From Chitinophagales bacterium (lineage in GTDB: Bacteria > Bacteroidota > Bacteroidia > Chitinophagales > UBA2359), in the NCBI GenBank assembly GCA_041392475.1, contig JAWKLZ010000003.1:138501-202500 (forward strand): a DNA stretch of 64,000 nt, given 5' to 3'. This document shows, piece by piece, positions 27,830 through 35,493 of the stretch. The notes under the pieces were generated by a model, which worked only from the letters and a program-made list of their open reading frames with translations, searched no databases and was not told the DNA's origin. The first letter of the stretch is position 1, and every line of letters begins with the position of its first letter. The position numbers and the translations under genes were made by a program.

Positions 27830-27968
27830 AAGAACGAGGGTAAACTGATTCAAAAGTAGTCCTTAGAGACCGTATTAGACGTTAGCCCCTCGTTCTTTAT
27901 ATCCCATAAAAATCGGACAGTTCAGTAGGCATAAAGCCTGAGTCACGACGCAGATTTCATAGGATATA
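27830..27968 (+). ncRNA. Candidate IS110 bridge RNA with target- and donor-binding loops
   Basis: Loop 1 is closed by an 11-bp helix AAGAACGAGGG/CCCTCGTTCTT (27830-27840 with 27887-27897). Its left strand 27849-27857 equals the left flank at 27756-27764 (9 nt), and its right strand 27875-27881 is complementary to the right flank 29042-29048 (7 nt). Loop 2 is closed by TATATCC/GGATATA (27898-27904 with 27962-27968) and AAATC/GATTT, with an AGGC/GCCT terminal hairpin. Its left strand 27917-27923 equals the element's right end 29036-29042 (7 nt), and ACGA at 27945-27948 is complementary to TCGT at the left end. Identity on the left guides and complementarity on the right guides matches the IS621 arrangement. 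Exact RNA ends are not visible. Confidence 0.8.
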
Positions 27969-28006
27969 TTTCATCATTATTAGTTTAACATTCAATTTAT
28001 TACTTT

Positions 28007-28990
28007 ATGAATTCTCTAATTATCGGTATAGATGTAAGTAACAAGACTTTAGACATTGCTTATCAAGAAGATAACCACTGGGTTGATTATCAAATCGAAA
28101 ATACAATGAAATCCATAGAGGTATTCTTACAAGGTTTTGATGAACAACATATTACTTTTGTTTTAGAACCTACTGGCACTTACAGTGATAAGTTGCTTCA
28201 TTCTTTAGACAAATCCAACTGCTCTATTAAATTGATTAATCCACAAAAAAGCAGTGCTTTTATGAAAGTCTTAGGCATTACTGCAAAAGATGATAAGCAA
28301 GCAGCAAGAGCTTTAGCAATAGCTGGAAAGACACTTGATTTGCCTGATTTTCAAATGCCTAATGAGGATATTCAAAAGAGAAAAAAAATGCAAATGGCTC
28401 TTAATGCCTTTGAAAAGCAGGAACGACAGACTAAAAATCAAATTCATAGCCTTATGCAGTGTCTTTACACACCAGATGTTGTCTTAGAAGCTTTTCAAGA
28501 CGTATTGAATACGATACAAGACAATATTCGAAAAATCAAACAAGAATTGGATGCCTTGACTGACATTGGTTTCGATAAATTCAAAGAACTTGCCTGTTCT
28601 GTTAAGGGTATTGGCGAAAAATCAGCCCAATTACTATACACATATACTAATGGCTTTGAATTATTTACAAATTCTAAACAATTGGTTAAGTTTGTAGGCA
28701 CCGTGCCTTTGACTCATCAATCGGGTTCTTCTGTGTATCGAAAAGGACGCATTTCAAAAGCTGGTCCAGCTCAAATTAGGACAGTTCTTTTCAATGCTAC
28801 AAGAGCAGCTATACGATTCAATAAAGAATGTAAAGAACTTTTCAATAGACTCCGATCAAAAGGAAAGCCATACAAGGTAGCTAAAGTTGCTGTTATCAAC
28901 AAGCTGCTTAGGCAAACTTTTGCCGTCGTTAAATCAGGTGTCAAATTTCAAGATGATTATCACAATAAATTCAAAGAACATATTGAATAA
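28007..28990 (+). CDS. IS110-family transposase (bridge-RNA-guided recombinase type)
   Basis: 327 residues, full length. The N-terminal DEDD/RuvC-like domain has D9 (GIDVS), E54 (LEPTGTY) and D96 (KDDKQAA). The C-terminal Tnp_20 domain has a helix-hairpin-helix (VKGIGEKSAQLL, about 199-210) and the catalytic serine region HQSGSSVYRKGRISKAGP, with S241 the likely nucleophile. The E54-D96 spacing equals that of IS621 (E60-D102), but the fourth acidic position three residues later is Ala99. No frameshift. It recombines donor and target DNA guided by the upstream bridge RNA. Confidence 0.9.
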   Translation: MNSLIIGIDVSNKTLDIAYQEDNHWVDYQIENTMKSIEVFLQGFDEQHITFVLEPTGTYSDKLLHSLDKSNCSIKLINPQKSSAFMKVLGITAKDDKQAARALAIAGKTLDLPDFQMPNEDIQKRKKMQMALNAFEKQERQTKNQIHSLMQCLYTPDVVLEAFQDVLNTIQDNIRKIKQELDALTDIGFDKFKELACSVKGIGEKSAQLLYTYTNGFELFTNSKQLVKFVGTVPLTHQSGSSVYRKGRISKAGPAQIRTVLFNATRAAIRFNKECKELFNRLRSKGKPYKVAKVAVINKLLRQTFAVVKSGVKFQDDYHNKFKEHIE

Positions 28991-29106
28991 AATAACCAAT
29001 TTAAAAAATAATCCGATTTTTGCTTGCTTTTTAATACAGTTCGTCTAAATCGGGGAGTTATTTTTTGACTATTACTTATCAATCAAAAAGAAAATTTTAA
29101 AATTTG

Positions 29107-29122
29107 TCCCGAATAGTCGGGA
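29107..29122. repeat. Short hairpin before the second M43 protease
   Basis: TCCCGA-ATAG-TCGGGA, a 6-bp stem with a 4-nt loop, 21 nt upstream of ATG 29143 and in host DNA right of the IS. It could affect translation of that gene; no further support. Confidence 0.35.
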
Positions 29123-29142
29123 TGTAAAATATCACAAGTCGA

Positions 29143-31383
29143 ATGAAAAATCTGTTCTCCTTTATTCTTATTTTCCTCTGTTTTAATGCTATTAGCAATG
29201 CACAAGACGATAACCATGAGCATGTTGCCCCATGTGGTATAGACGCTTATTCTCAGCAATTATACGAACAAAATCCAGCTGAATATTTAGCTGCACAAGC
29301 ATACTCTCGTGAGCAAATCCAGAATTGGATTGCAGCAAATAAAAACAATCTGCAAAAGAAAGCTGAAGTTATCACCATTCCCGTTGTGTTTCATGTGGTA
29401 TGGTCCAGTGACACCCCTCAATCCAATGTAAGTGATGAGCAAATTTATTCTCAAATTGAGGCATTGAACCGTGACTTTCGCGCCCAGAATGACCTTAGCA
29501 TTGTTCGGGATATTTTTAAGGATAGGATTGCGGATATGGAAATTGAGTTTAGACTTGCCGAGTTTGATCCTGATGGAAATTTGACTACAGGTATTACCCG
29601 CACTGAAACCGATGTGACGGCATGGAATATTGACAATGCTAGTGATATGAAGTATGATATGAATGGTGGAAAAGACCCTTGGCCCTCAAGAGATTACTTG
29701 AATATTTGGATCATCACTCGACTAACTGAAAATGCTATTGCTGGATATGCTCAACCTGGTGGAAATTTTCCCTCCAATGCACGTATTGACGGAGTAGTGA
29801 TTGTCCACAATCATTTTGGTCAAACTGGGACTGCTAATCCCAACGACTTTGGTAGAACAGGTACACACGAGGTTGGGCATTGGCTGAGCTTGCACCATAT
29901 ATGGGGGGCTTTTAACTCTGGCGACCAAACGCCGAGTTGCTTGGGAGAAGATGATGAAGTTGCAGACACACCTTATACTTTGGATGCCAATTTTGGATGC
30001 AATTTTAACCGAAACCAATGTACCATGGAGAATCCAGATTTTCCAGACATGATTGAAAACTATATGGACTATGCCAATTCGAGTTGTCAAGGTCTATTCA
30101 CACACGGACAAAAGGATAAAGCAAGAGCCATTTTGAATACAACCCGCTCTCAAATAACTACTTCAGCAGGTTTGCGTGAGCGTGGCAAAGACGATGTGAT
30201 GATTACGAAGATTCTCAGCCCTACGAGTGTAGGCAGAAGTTGCTCGACTTTTGAGCCTGTGATTGAAGTAGTCAATTTTGGTACTTCCGAAATGCTGTAT
30301 TTTGAAGTGGATTATACAGTTGATGGCGAAGCGTATGAATATCAATGGATCAGCGCAGGTGAAAACCTTGCTCCATGGAACAGTTTGAACAATGATTTGC
30401 CTAAAAAATTAACCCTTACGCTTCCAGAAGTTACCCTCAGCAATGACGATATTAACCATACACTTGAAGTAGTAGTGAGTCGTCCAAATGGCAGTACCTC
30501 TGAATTCAATGAAACTGACAACACCTTGTCTGTCAATTTTAAATCGGTTAATCCTGGTATATTTCCTTACTTCAATGAGGATTTTCAGTTTATCGTTTTT
30601 CCTCCTATTGGTTGGTCTATCTTCAATGGTGACAATAGCCCGCATTGGAGATTCAAAGGCACTAAAGATGCTTCATTGGAAATAGGTTTTGATGATACGC
30701 AAGCAGCATTGATGGATAATTTTGCGTATGATGCTGTTGGTGAAATAGACGAGTTGATTTTACCACCATTAGATTTTGTGGGTGACTTGGGTAAAATTTC
30801 GTTAAACTTCTACTATGCCTATGCTTACACAGATGAAAGTAATATTTCGGATACTTTATCTATTATGATCTCGGATGATTGCGGCAATACTTTTATACCA
30901 GTTGCAGAATTGTATGGTGAAAACTTGATTACTGCTCCACCAGTTGCAGGTCCATATATCCCTAAAGAAGGAGAGTGGCAAAATGCGTCCATTGATTTGT
31001 CGAGCTATATAAATACGACGAATCACATTGAGATGAAATTCCGCCAAACTCGTGGTTCTGGAAATAATCTATACATTGACAATGTAGATTTACTGTCTGA
31101 AACAACAGATATTGATCCAGTTATCAATGCTGCTGCCGATATAAAAATGTTTCCAAATCCTGCCCGTCAATTGGTACAATTGCAGTTTGAAGCCAAAGAT
31201 GTTGCTAACCTGCAAATTGATTTGATGGACAAAACGGGTCGTACAATTAGCAGCCAAAACAAAACTGTGCAAAGTGGTAGAAATCAACATACCATTTCGC
31301 TGGATAAATTGCCTGCGGGAATGTATTTTGTGCAGATTCAAGATGGTAGTCAGTTGATTACCAAGAAATTGATGGTGTTTTAA
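29143..31383 (+). CDS. M43 metalloprotease with T9SS tail, copy 2
   Basis: 746 residues, same architecture as copy 1. Signal peptide to about 21 (ISNAQ); M43 domain with HEVGHWLSLHH (H242, E243, H246, H252) and ENYMDYANSSC Met-turn; CARDB-like and MAM/CUB-like beta domains; T9SS tail from about residue 665 (IKMFPNPARQLVQLQF). Shared strings such as EVITIPVVFHVV, GGKDPWP and FPPIGWSIFNGDN show it is a paralogue of copy 1. The IS110 insertion about 100 bp upstream may have separated it from its original promoter or from readthrough from copy 1. Confidence 0.9.
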   Translation: MKNLFSFILIFLCFNAISNAQDDNHEHVAPCGIDAYSQQLYEQNPAEYLAAQAYSREQIQNWIAANKNNLQKKAEVITIPVVFHVVWSSDTPQSNVSDEQIYSQIEALNRDFRAQNDLSIVRDIFKDRIADMEIEFRLAEFDPDGNLTTGITRTETDVTAWNIDNASDMKYDMNGGKDPWPSRDYLNIWIITRLTENAIAGYAQPGGNFPSNARIDGVVIVHNHFGQTGTANPNDFGRTGTHEVGHWLSLHHIWGAFNSGDQTPSCLGEDDEVADTPYTLDANFGCNFNRNQCTMENPDFPDMIENYMDYANSSCQGLFTHGQKDKARAILNTTRSQITTSAGLRERGKDDVMITKILSPTSVGRSCSTFEPVIEVVNFGTSEMLYFEVDYTVDGEAYEYQWISAGENLAPWNSLNNDLPKKLTLTLPEVTLSNDDINHTLEVVVSRPNGSTSEFNETDNTLSVNFKSVNPGIFPYFNEDFQFIVFPPIGWSIFNGDNSPHWRFKGTKDASLEIGFDDTQAALMDNFAYDAVGEIDELILPPLDFVGDLGKISLNFYYAYAYTDESNISDTLSIMISDDCGNTFIPVAELYGENLITAPPVAGPYIPKEGEWQNASIDLSSYINTTNHIEMKFRQTRGSGNNLYIDNVDLLSETTDIDPVINAAADIKMFPNPARQLVQLQFEAKDVANLQIDLMDKTGRTISSQNKTVQSGRNQHTISLDKLPAGMYFVQIQDGSQLITKKLMVF

Positions 31384-31425
31384 AAAAAGTATAAAAACCC
31401 GTTTATACTTGGTTTTCATTAAATG

Positions 31426-31465
31426 TAGCCCTATTGTTTTTTAAAAATCAATAGGGCTATTTTCG
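31426..31465 (+). terminator. Terminator after the second M43 protease
   Basis: An 11-bp stem TAGCCCTATTG/CAATAGGGCTA with a T-rich tail. Confidence 0.8.
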
Positions 31466-31522
31466 TTTTGTATCCCTAAAAATAATTTTTAAATTAAGCC
31501 ATCGTTATTACTGCAAAGCAGA

Positions 31523-31530
31523 TATCTTTG
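31523..31530 (+). promoter_or_regulatory. Candidate -7 box TATCTTTG, almost at the next start codon
   Basis: An exact TAnnTTTG match ending 4 nt before GTG 31535. As at bamD, this predicts an almost leaderless transcript. Confidence 0.45.
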
Positions 31531-31534
31531 TAAA

Positions 31535-31906
31535 GTGAAAAAAGTCGTTATCATATTGAGTGCTTTGTTGGTTATCATGCTCTATTGTTTTACAGTAGGC
31601 GTAGTGAACTGCAATGAGATAAGCTTAACGGCTGTACCTCAATTAACTATCCATAAAGAACGCCATGCCTCCGCTGTTTCGCCAAATTTGTTACATGCCT
31701 CTTCTCAGGCAGGCAGTTTGGAAACTCTTTTTAACAGCACCTCACCGACTACCGTTAAGGACACCTCAGATGAATTTTCTGCTTTTGTAAAGGTTACTGA
31801 AGCACTTTTTTTTAATGAGTTCTCTCAATACACTTTCAGTTGGAGAAACTTATTGATTAAGTTTCGGAAAGCCGACCTGATTTTTCCCTTCAACTATTTT
31901 TGGTAA
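31535..31906 (+). CDS. Small exported protein of unknown function
   Basis: 123 residues from GTG. Residues 1-about 25 form a signal or anchor helix (MKKVVIILSALLVIMLYCFTV). The middle is Ser/Thr-rich. The C-terminus is aromatic and basic (SQYTFSWRNLLIKFRKADLIFPFNYFW), ending the protein on Trp. Family not recognised. Codon use is like its neighbours and the frame is preceded by a promoter-like box, so it is probably real. A 7-bp inverted repeat (31916-31922 with 31987-31993), with a longer imperfect inner match, follows the stop. Confidence 0.55.
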   Translation: MKKVVIILSALLVIMLYCFTVGVVNCNEISLTAVPQLTIHKERHASAVSPNLLHASSQAGSLETLFNSTSPTTVKDTSDEFSAFVKVTEALFFNEFSQYTFSWRNLLIKFRKADLIFPFNYFW

Positions 31907-32085
31907 TCCATTTTAAGTAATGAGTGTAATTAACTGCTTGGTAAAGAAGCTTTTTGAAGTTTCTAAACGGCAGCTTAATTTTTGACCATTACTAAGTTTC
32001 AGAGATGTTTAAAATAATTTTTGCAGGTATTGCATTCCTACAAGACCTGTTGTCTTATTTCATATCAATTTAAAAAACTTTAAAA

Positions 32086-32592
32086 ATGGATTTAACAACC
32101 ATCCTATTAGGGACTTTTTTAACAGCCCTATGCTTCATACCATTTGTATGGATGAGCAGAAATAGCAAAAAGATAGAAAAACAATTGCTACAATCACTTT
32201 CAGATATTGCAGCACAACAAAATTGTAAGATTACTCAGCATGAACTTTGCGGAAAGATTGCCGTTGGTTTGGATGAGAACGCTCATACTTTTCTCTTTTT
32301 CAAAGAAGGAAAGAGTAACCAGACAGCGCAACATATTGACCTTGATGAAATTAAAAACTGTACGGTTGTCAATACCAGCAGGTCTGTTAATAATATTGGA
32401 GGTAATAGCAGGGTGATAGAAAGGTTGGAGTTGAGTTTTTTACCAATTAGTAAAAACAAAGCTCCTTTTGTGTTGGAGTTTTATAATTCAGAAGAAACAA
32501 TGGAATTAAGTGGGGAACTTCAATTTATTGAGAAGTGGTCAAAAATAATTAATGGACAACTCAAGTCGTCTAAAAGAGAGTTAGTGGCTTAG
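32086..32592 (+). CDS. Membrane-anchored protein of unknown function
   Basis: 168 residues. One N-terminal membrane helix (about 4-24, ILLGTFLTALCFIPFVWM) followed by a basic stop (SRNSKK), so the rest is probably cytoplasmic. The body is alpha/beta-like (CKITQHELCGKIAVGLDENAHTFLFFKEG). No catalytic motif is visible and the family is not recognised. Stands alone. Confidence 0.6.
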   Translation: MDLTTILLGTFLTALCFIPFVWMSRNSKKIEKQLLQSLSDIAAQQNCKITQHELCGKIAVGLDENAHTFLFFKEGKSNQTAQHIDLDEIKNCTVVNTSRSVNNIGGNSRVIERLELSFLPISKNKAPFVLEFYNSEETMELSGELQFIEKWSKIINGQLKSSKRELVA

Positions 32593-32626
32593 TAAAGTTG
32601 CGGCATATTGAAAATGATGGGGCATT

Positions 32627-32686
32627 GCAAACAAGATTCTAAAGGAATGACATTCTCATTTGGTCATACTAAAGTATCTTGTTTGC
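32627..32686. repeat. Long hairpin in the gap before the cold-shock gene
   Basis: GCAAACAAGAT (32627-32637) pairs perfectly with ATCTTGTTTGC (32676-32686). A smaller 6-bp hairpin ACTATC/GATAGT follows at about 32694-32712. It may be the end of the preceding transcript or a structured leader of the cold-shock gene. The rest of 32593-32967 holds nothing I can support. Confidence 0.45.
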
Positions 32687-32967
32687 TATTGTGACTATCC
32701 CAAAACGATAGTCTGCTCCAATGCTAAATCAGGAAATTAATTCTGGAATAATAATATTAGTGCTATATTTACACCAACCCCACTGAATGTATAAAAGATT
32801 ATCCTTTCAACTTATCCAGTTTCATTCGACTGAACATACGCCTACCAGCCAATAACCAGCCGATTTTTAATTGATTAGATAATAGTTTTGGCTTGATTAA
32901 CGTTTATATTTCTTTGAGTTAGCAATGAAAAGAAGTTCCATATTTATATAACAAAAAATAGAATTAC

Positions 32968-33405
32968 ATGGCAGATAGTTATAACAAGAAAGATAGAGAG
33001 AAAAAAAGAAGAAAGAGAAAACAGGAAAAAGCAGAGAAAATGCAGCAGAGAAAAGAGGAAGGCAGCAAAGAGGTAGAATATGTGTATGTAGATGAATTTG
33101 GAAATTTAACTTCAACTCCACCAGATCCTTCAAGAAGAAGGGTGATAAGGGCTGAAGATATTGAAGTAAGTACGCCAAAAAGGGAAGCAGAAGATCCAAT
33201 GGAAATTATCAGATTTGGAATAGTAAAATTCTTTAACGATGAAAAAGGTTATGGTTTCATCACAGACCGAGATACACAAGATAGTTTGTTTGTTCACATT
33301 GAGAATGTGACAGGTGAAATCGGAACCAATGACAAAGTAACCTTTGAAATTGCCAATGGACCGAAAGGCCCTGTTGCAGTAGAGGTGAAAGTAATCAATG
33401 ATTAG
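32968..33405 (+). CDS. Cold-shock-domain protein with basic N-terminal extension
   Basis: 145 residues. Residues 1-about 35 are highly charged (DREKKRRKRKQEKAEKMQQR), then a linker. The C-terminal about 65 residues are a cold-shock OB-fold (GIVKFFNDEKGYGFITDRDT, SLFVHIENV) with RNP1 (KGYGFI) and RNP2 (LFVHI). Such proteins bind single-stranded RNA or DNA. The basic N-terminus, as in other Bacteroidota CSD proteins, may add non-specific RNA binding. Confidence 0.88.
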   Translation: MADSYNKKDREKKRRKRKQEKAEKMQQRKEEGSKEVEYVYVDEFGNLTSTPPDPSRRRVIRAEDIEVSTPKREAEDPMEIIRFGIVKFFNDEKGYGFITDRDTQDSLFVHIENVTGEIGTNDKVTFEIANGPKGPVAVEVKVIND

Positions 33406-33451
33406 TGAATCAAAATAGTTTTAGAACCACAATTGAAGTTCTAAAAAGACT

Positions 33452-33486
33452 CTAACGCCAATCAATATTTATTTGATTGGCGTTAG
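33452..33486. terminator. Bidirectional terminator between convergent genes
   Basis: A perfect 14-bp stem CTAACGCCAATCAA/TTGATTGGCGTTAG (33452-33465 with 33473-33486), 7-nt loop. It serves the cold-shock gene on the plus strand. On the minus strand the stem contains the stop codon of the GlxA-like gene (33483-33485). Confidence 0.8.
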
Positions 33487-34469
33487 TAGTTTTCGGGCAG
33501 AGTCATTTTGTTGTATTTATTTCGATAGGCAACAGGTGTAAGTCCAGTTATTTTTTTGAAGATGGTTCTGAAGGATTTGGTATCCGTATAACCCACCTCA
33601 AACATTACCTCATTGATGTTTTTTCGACTGGTTTCAAAACTTCGTTTGGCAGCTTCCATTTTGATTCGATGAATGTATTCTTGGACGGTATTGTTGGTGG
33701 CTTTTTTAAATCTACGTTCAAAACTTCTTCTACCCAAAGTCGCCATTGCAGTCAATTCATCTACCGAGATTTTTTCATGAACGTTTTTCTCAATGAACTT
33801 TTGAGCCTTTTTAATAGCTTCATCAGGATGATTTTTTTGTCCTTTGAACATGGAAAAAGTAGCTTGACTCTCTCTATCTATATCTACTGCAAAATATTTG
33901 GATGCGAGGATAGCAGTTTGTCTATCTGTATATTTTTCAACCAAATGCAACAATAAATTCCAATAAGAATTGGCACCTCCACTTGAATAAATCCGATTTT
34001 CTTCTGTAACAATGCTCCCATCCAATACCTCAACTTCGGGAAACATGGCTCTAAATTCATTCTGAAATCCCCAATGTGTCGAACATTTTTTGCCATTCAA
34101 CAAGCCTGTGGAAGCCAATAAAAAGGCTCCAACACAAAGAGATGCTACTTCTGCTCCATTCTCATATTGTTGAGTAATCCAAGGTATCAGTCCTTGGTTG
34201 TTTTCGATTGCCGTCTGCATATCACCAAATAATGCTGGAATAATCACCAAATCTGTTTGTTCAACTTCATGTAGCTGCTTATCTGTATGTACTGAAAATA
34301 TACCTCCATTGAGTTGAATGTTTTTTTTGACTCCTACCAATTGAACTTGGAAAAAAGGTTTTTTTTGGAAGGAGGTTAATATTTGATTTACGGTCGAAAA
34401 CAGATATTGCGGGTCGGCTATGGCTTGCATGACCGAATTTTCTGGAACTAAAATACTTATGTTTTTCAT
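33483..34469 (-). CDS. GlxA-like AraC-family transcriptional regulator
   Basis: 328 residues from ATG 34469. The N-terminal DJ-1/PfpI-like domain (about 1-185) has a nucleophile-elbow cysteine (SLCVGAFLLASTGLL). The C-terminal AraC HTH pair (about 215-320) has LGRRSFERRFKKATNNTVQEYIHRIKMEAAKRSFE and VGYTDTKSFRTIFKKITGLTPVAYRNKY. An in-frame ATG 48 nt upstream lies above the promoter box and is rejected. Divergent from the SRPBCC-VOC-DoxX cluster, which it may regulate. Confidence 0.88.
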   Translation of the reverse strand: MKNISILVPENSVMQAIADPQYLFSTVNQILTSFQKKPFFQVQLVGVKKNIQLNGGIFSVHTDKQLHEVEQTDLVIIPALFGDMQTAIENNQGLIPWITQQYENGAEVASLCVGAFLLASTGLLNGKKCSTHWGFQNEFRAMFPEVEVLDGSIVTEENRIYSSGGANSYWNLLLHLVEKYTDRQTAILASKYFAVDIDRESQATFSMFKGQKNHPDEAIKKAQKFIEKNVHEKISVDELTAMATLGRRSFERRFKKATNNTVQEYIHRIKMEAAKRSFETSRKNINEVMFEVGYTDTKSFRTIFKKITGLTPVAYRNKYNKMTLPENY

Positions 34470-34491
34470 ACTAAAATTTATTTTTTTGCTA

Positions 34492-34499
34492 CAAATATA
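34492..34499 (-). promoter_or_regulatory. Candidate -7 box for the GlxA-like regulator
   Basis: Minus-strand TATATTTG, 22 nt upstream of the start codon at 34469. Confidence 0.45.
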
Positions 34500-34624
34500 A
34501 GTATTTTTTTGTCGCAAAACACCCTTTTATTGTCAGAAAGACACACTGTTTTTTTCATTTTATCATAGCATCTTTGTAGCAGATGATTTGAACAATTATT
34601 AGTGAACCAAAAAAAATAAAAAAT

Positions 34625-35470
34625 ATGAAGAATTTAAGTTTTAAGATTGACATCTATGCTTCTGCAAAGAAAGTTTGGCAAGTTTTGTGGAACGATGTGA
34701 CCTATCGTGAGTGGACAAGTGCCTTTCATGAAGGTTCTTATGCGGTTTCGGATTGGAAAGAAGGTAGTGATATTCAATTTCTTAGCCCTGAAGGCGGTGG
34801 TATGTATAGCATCATTGAGAAATCTATTCCTTTTGAGCAAATGACCTTCAAACATTTGGGAGAAATCAAAAATTTTGAAGTCCAAAAACCAACAAATGGT
34901 GAAGCAACTTGGGGCGATGTCAAAGAAGCTTATACATTGAAAGAAGAGAATGGACATACACTACTTGAAGTGAGTTTGGATTCGCTTGAAGAATATCAGG
35001 ATTATTTCAAAGGAGTATTTCCTAAAGCCTTGAATTTGGTGAAAGAGTTATCGGAAAATCCCCTTATGCTAACTGTGGAAGCAGTCATAGAAGCTCCTGT
35101 CGAAAAAATTTGGGAGTATTGGACTGCACCTGAACACATTGTGAAGTGGAACCATGCTTCTGACGATTGGCATACCACAAAAGCAGAAAATGATTTGAGG
35201 GCTGGCGGCAAATTTGTCTCACGAATGGAAGCCAAAGATGGAAGTTTTGGTTTTGATTTTGGAGGCAAACACACGGAAGTGAAAGCACATAAACGTATTG
35301 TTTCTACGCTTGATGATGGCAGAATATTAAAAGTCACTTTTAAAATGCAAGGCAATGTCACAAAAGTAGTGGAAGAATTTGAAGCCGAAGTAGAAAATTC
35401 TATTGAATTGCAGCAAGGTGGCTGGCAGATGATTTTAAATAATTTTAAGGCGTATGTAGAAGCCAATTAA
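34625..35470 (+). CDS. SRPBCC/AHSA1 protein with two tandem domains
   Basis: 281 residues with two START-like domains. The first (about 1-140) begins KIDIYASAKKVWQVLWNDVTYREWTSAF; the second (about 142-281) begins EAVIEAPVEKIWEYWTAPEHIVKWNHASDDWHT and ends GGWQMILNNFKAYVE, the AHSA1-type pattern. The fold binds hydrophobic ligands; ligand unknown. First gene of a plus-strand cluster with two VOC proteins and a DoxX protein. Confidence 0.82.
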   Translation: MKNLSFKIDIYASAKKVWQVLWNDVTYREWTSAFHEGSYAVSDWKEGSDIQFLSPEGGGMYSIIEKSIPFEQMTFKHLGEIKNFEVQKPTNGEATWGDVKEAYTLKEENGHTLLEVSLDSLEEYQDYFKGVFPKALNLVKELSENPLMLTVEAVIEAPVEKIWEYWTAPEHIVKWNHASDDWHTTKAENDLRAGGKFVSRMEAKDGSFGFDFGGKHTEVKAHKRIVSTLDDGRILKVTFKMQGNVTKVVEEFEAEVENSIELQQGGWQMILNNFKAYVEAN

Positions 35471-35493
35471 TTCACTTCAAATCTTAAAAAAAT

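Larger units (their letters stand above)
27764..29042 (+). mobile_element. IS110-family insertion sequence, about 1.28 kb, ends defined by its bridge RNA
   Basis: Non-coding left end of about 243 bp, transposase gene, and right end of about 52 bp. There are no terminal inverted repeats and no target duplication beyond a short shared TCGT (27764-27767 and 29041-29044), as expected for IS110 elements. The ends were set by four guide matches in the candidate bridge RNA (see that entry). The size fits this family (about 1.2-1.5 kb). The empty site would read TTCAAAAGTC joined to GTCTAA. Confidence 0.85.

Noticed and set aside
27908..29021. 10-nt complementarity between the bridge-RNA stem strand 27908-27917 and 29012-29021 in the IS right end
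   Set aside because: It lies in a stem rather than a loop strand and not at the element boundary, while shorter matches at the boundary form a consistent set. Probably chance in AT-rich DNA.
29013..29053. CCGATTT/AAATCGG inverted repeat read as an IS right-end hairpin
   Set aside because: The guide matches place the boundary at 29041-29042, so the second arm is host DNA.
29107..29122. TCCCGA/TCGGGA hairpin read as a terminal repeat of the IS
   Set aside because: No matching copy at the left end, and it is 65 nt beyond the guide-defined boundary.
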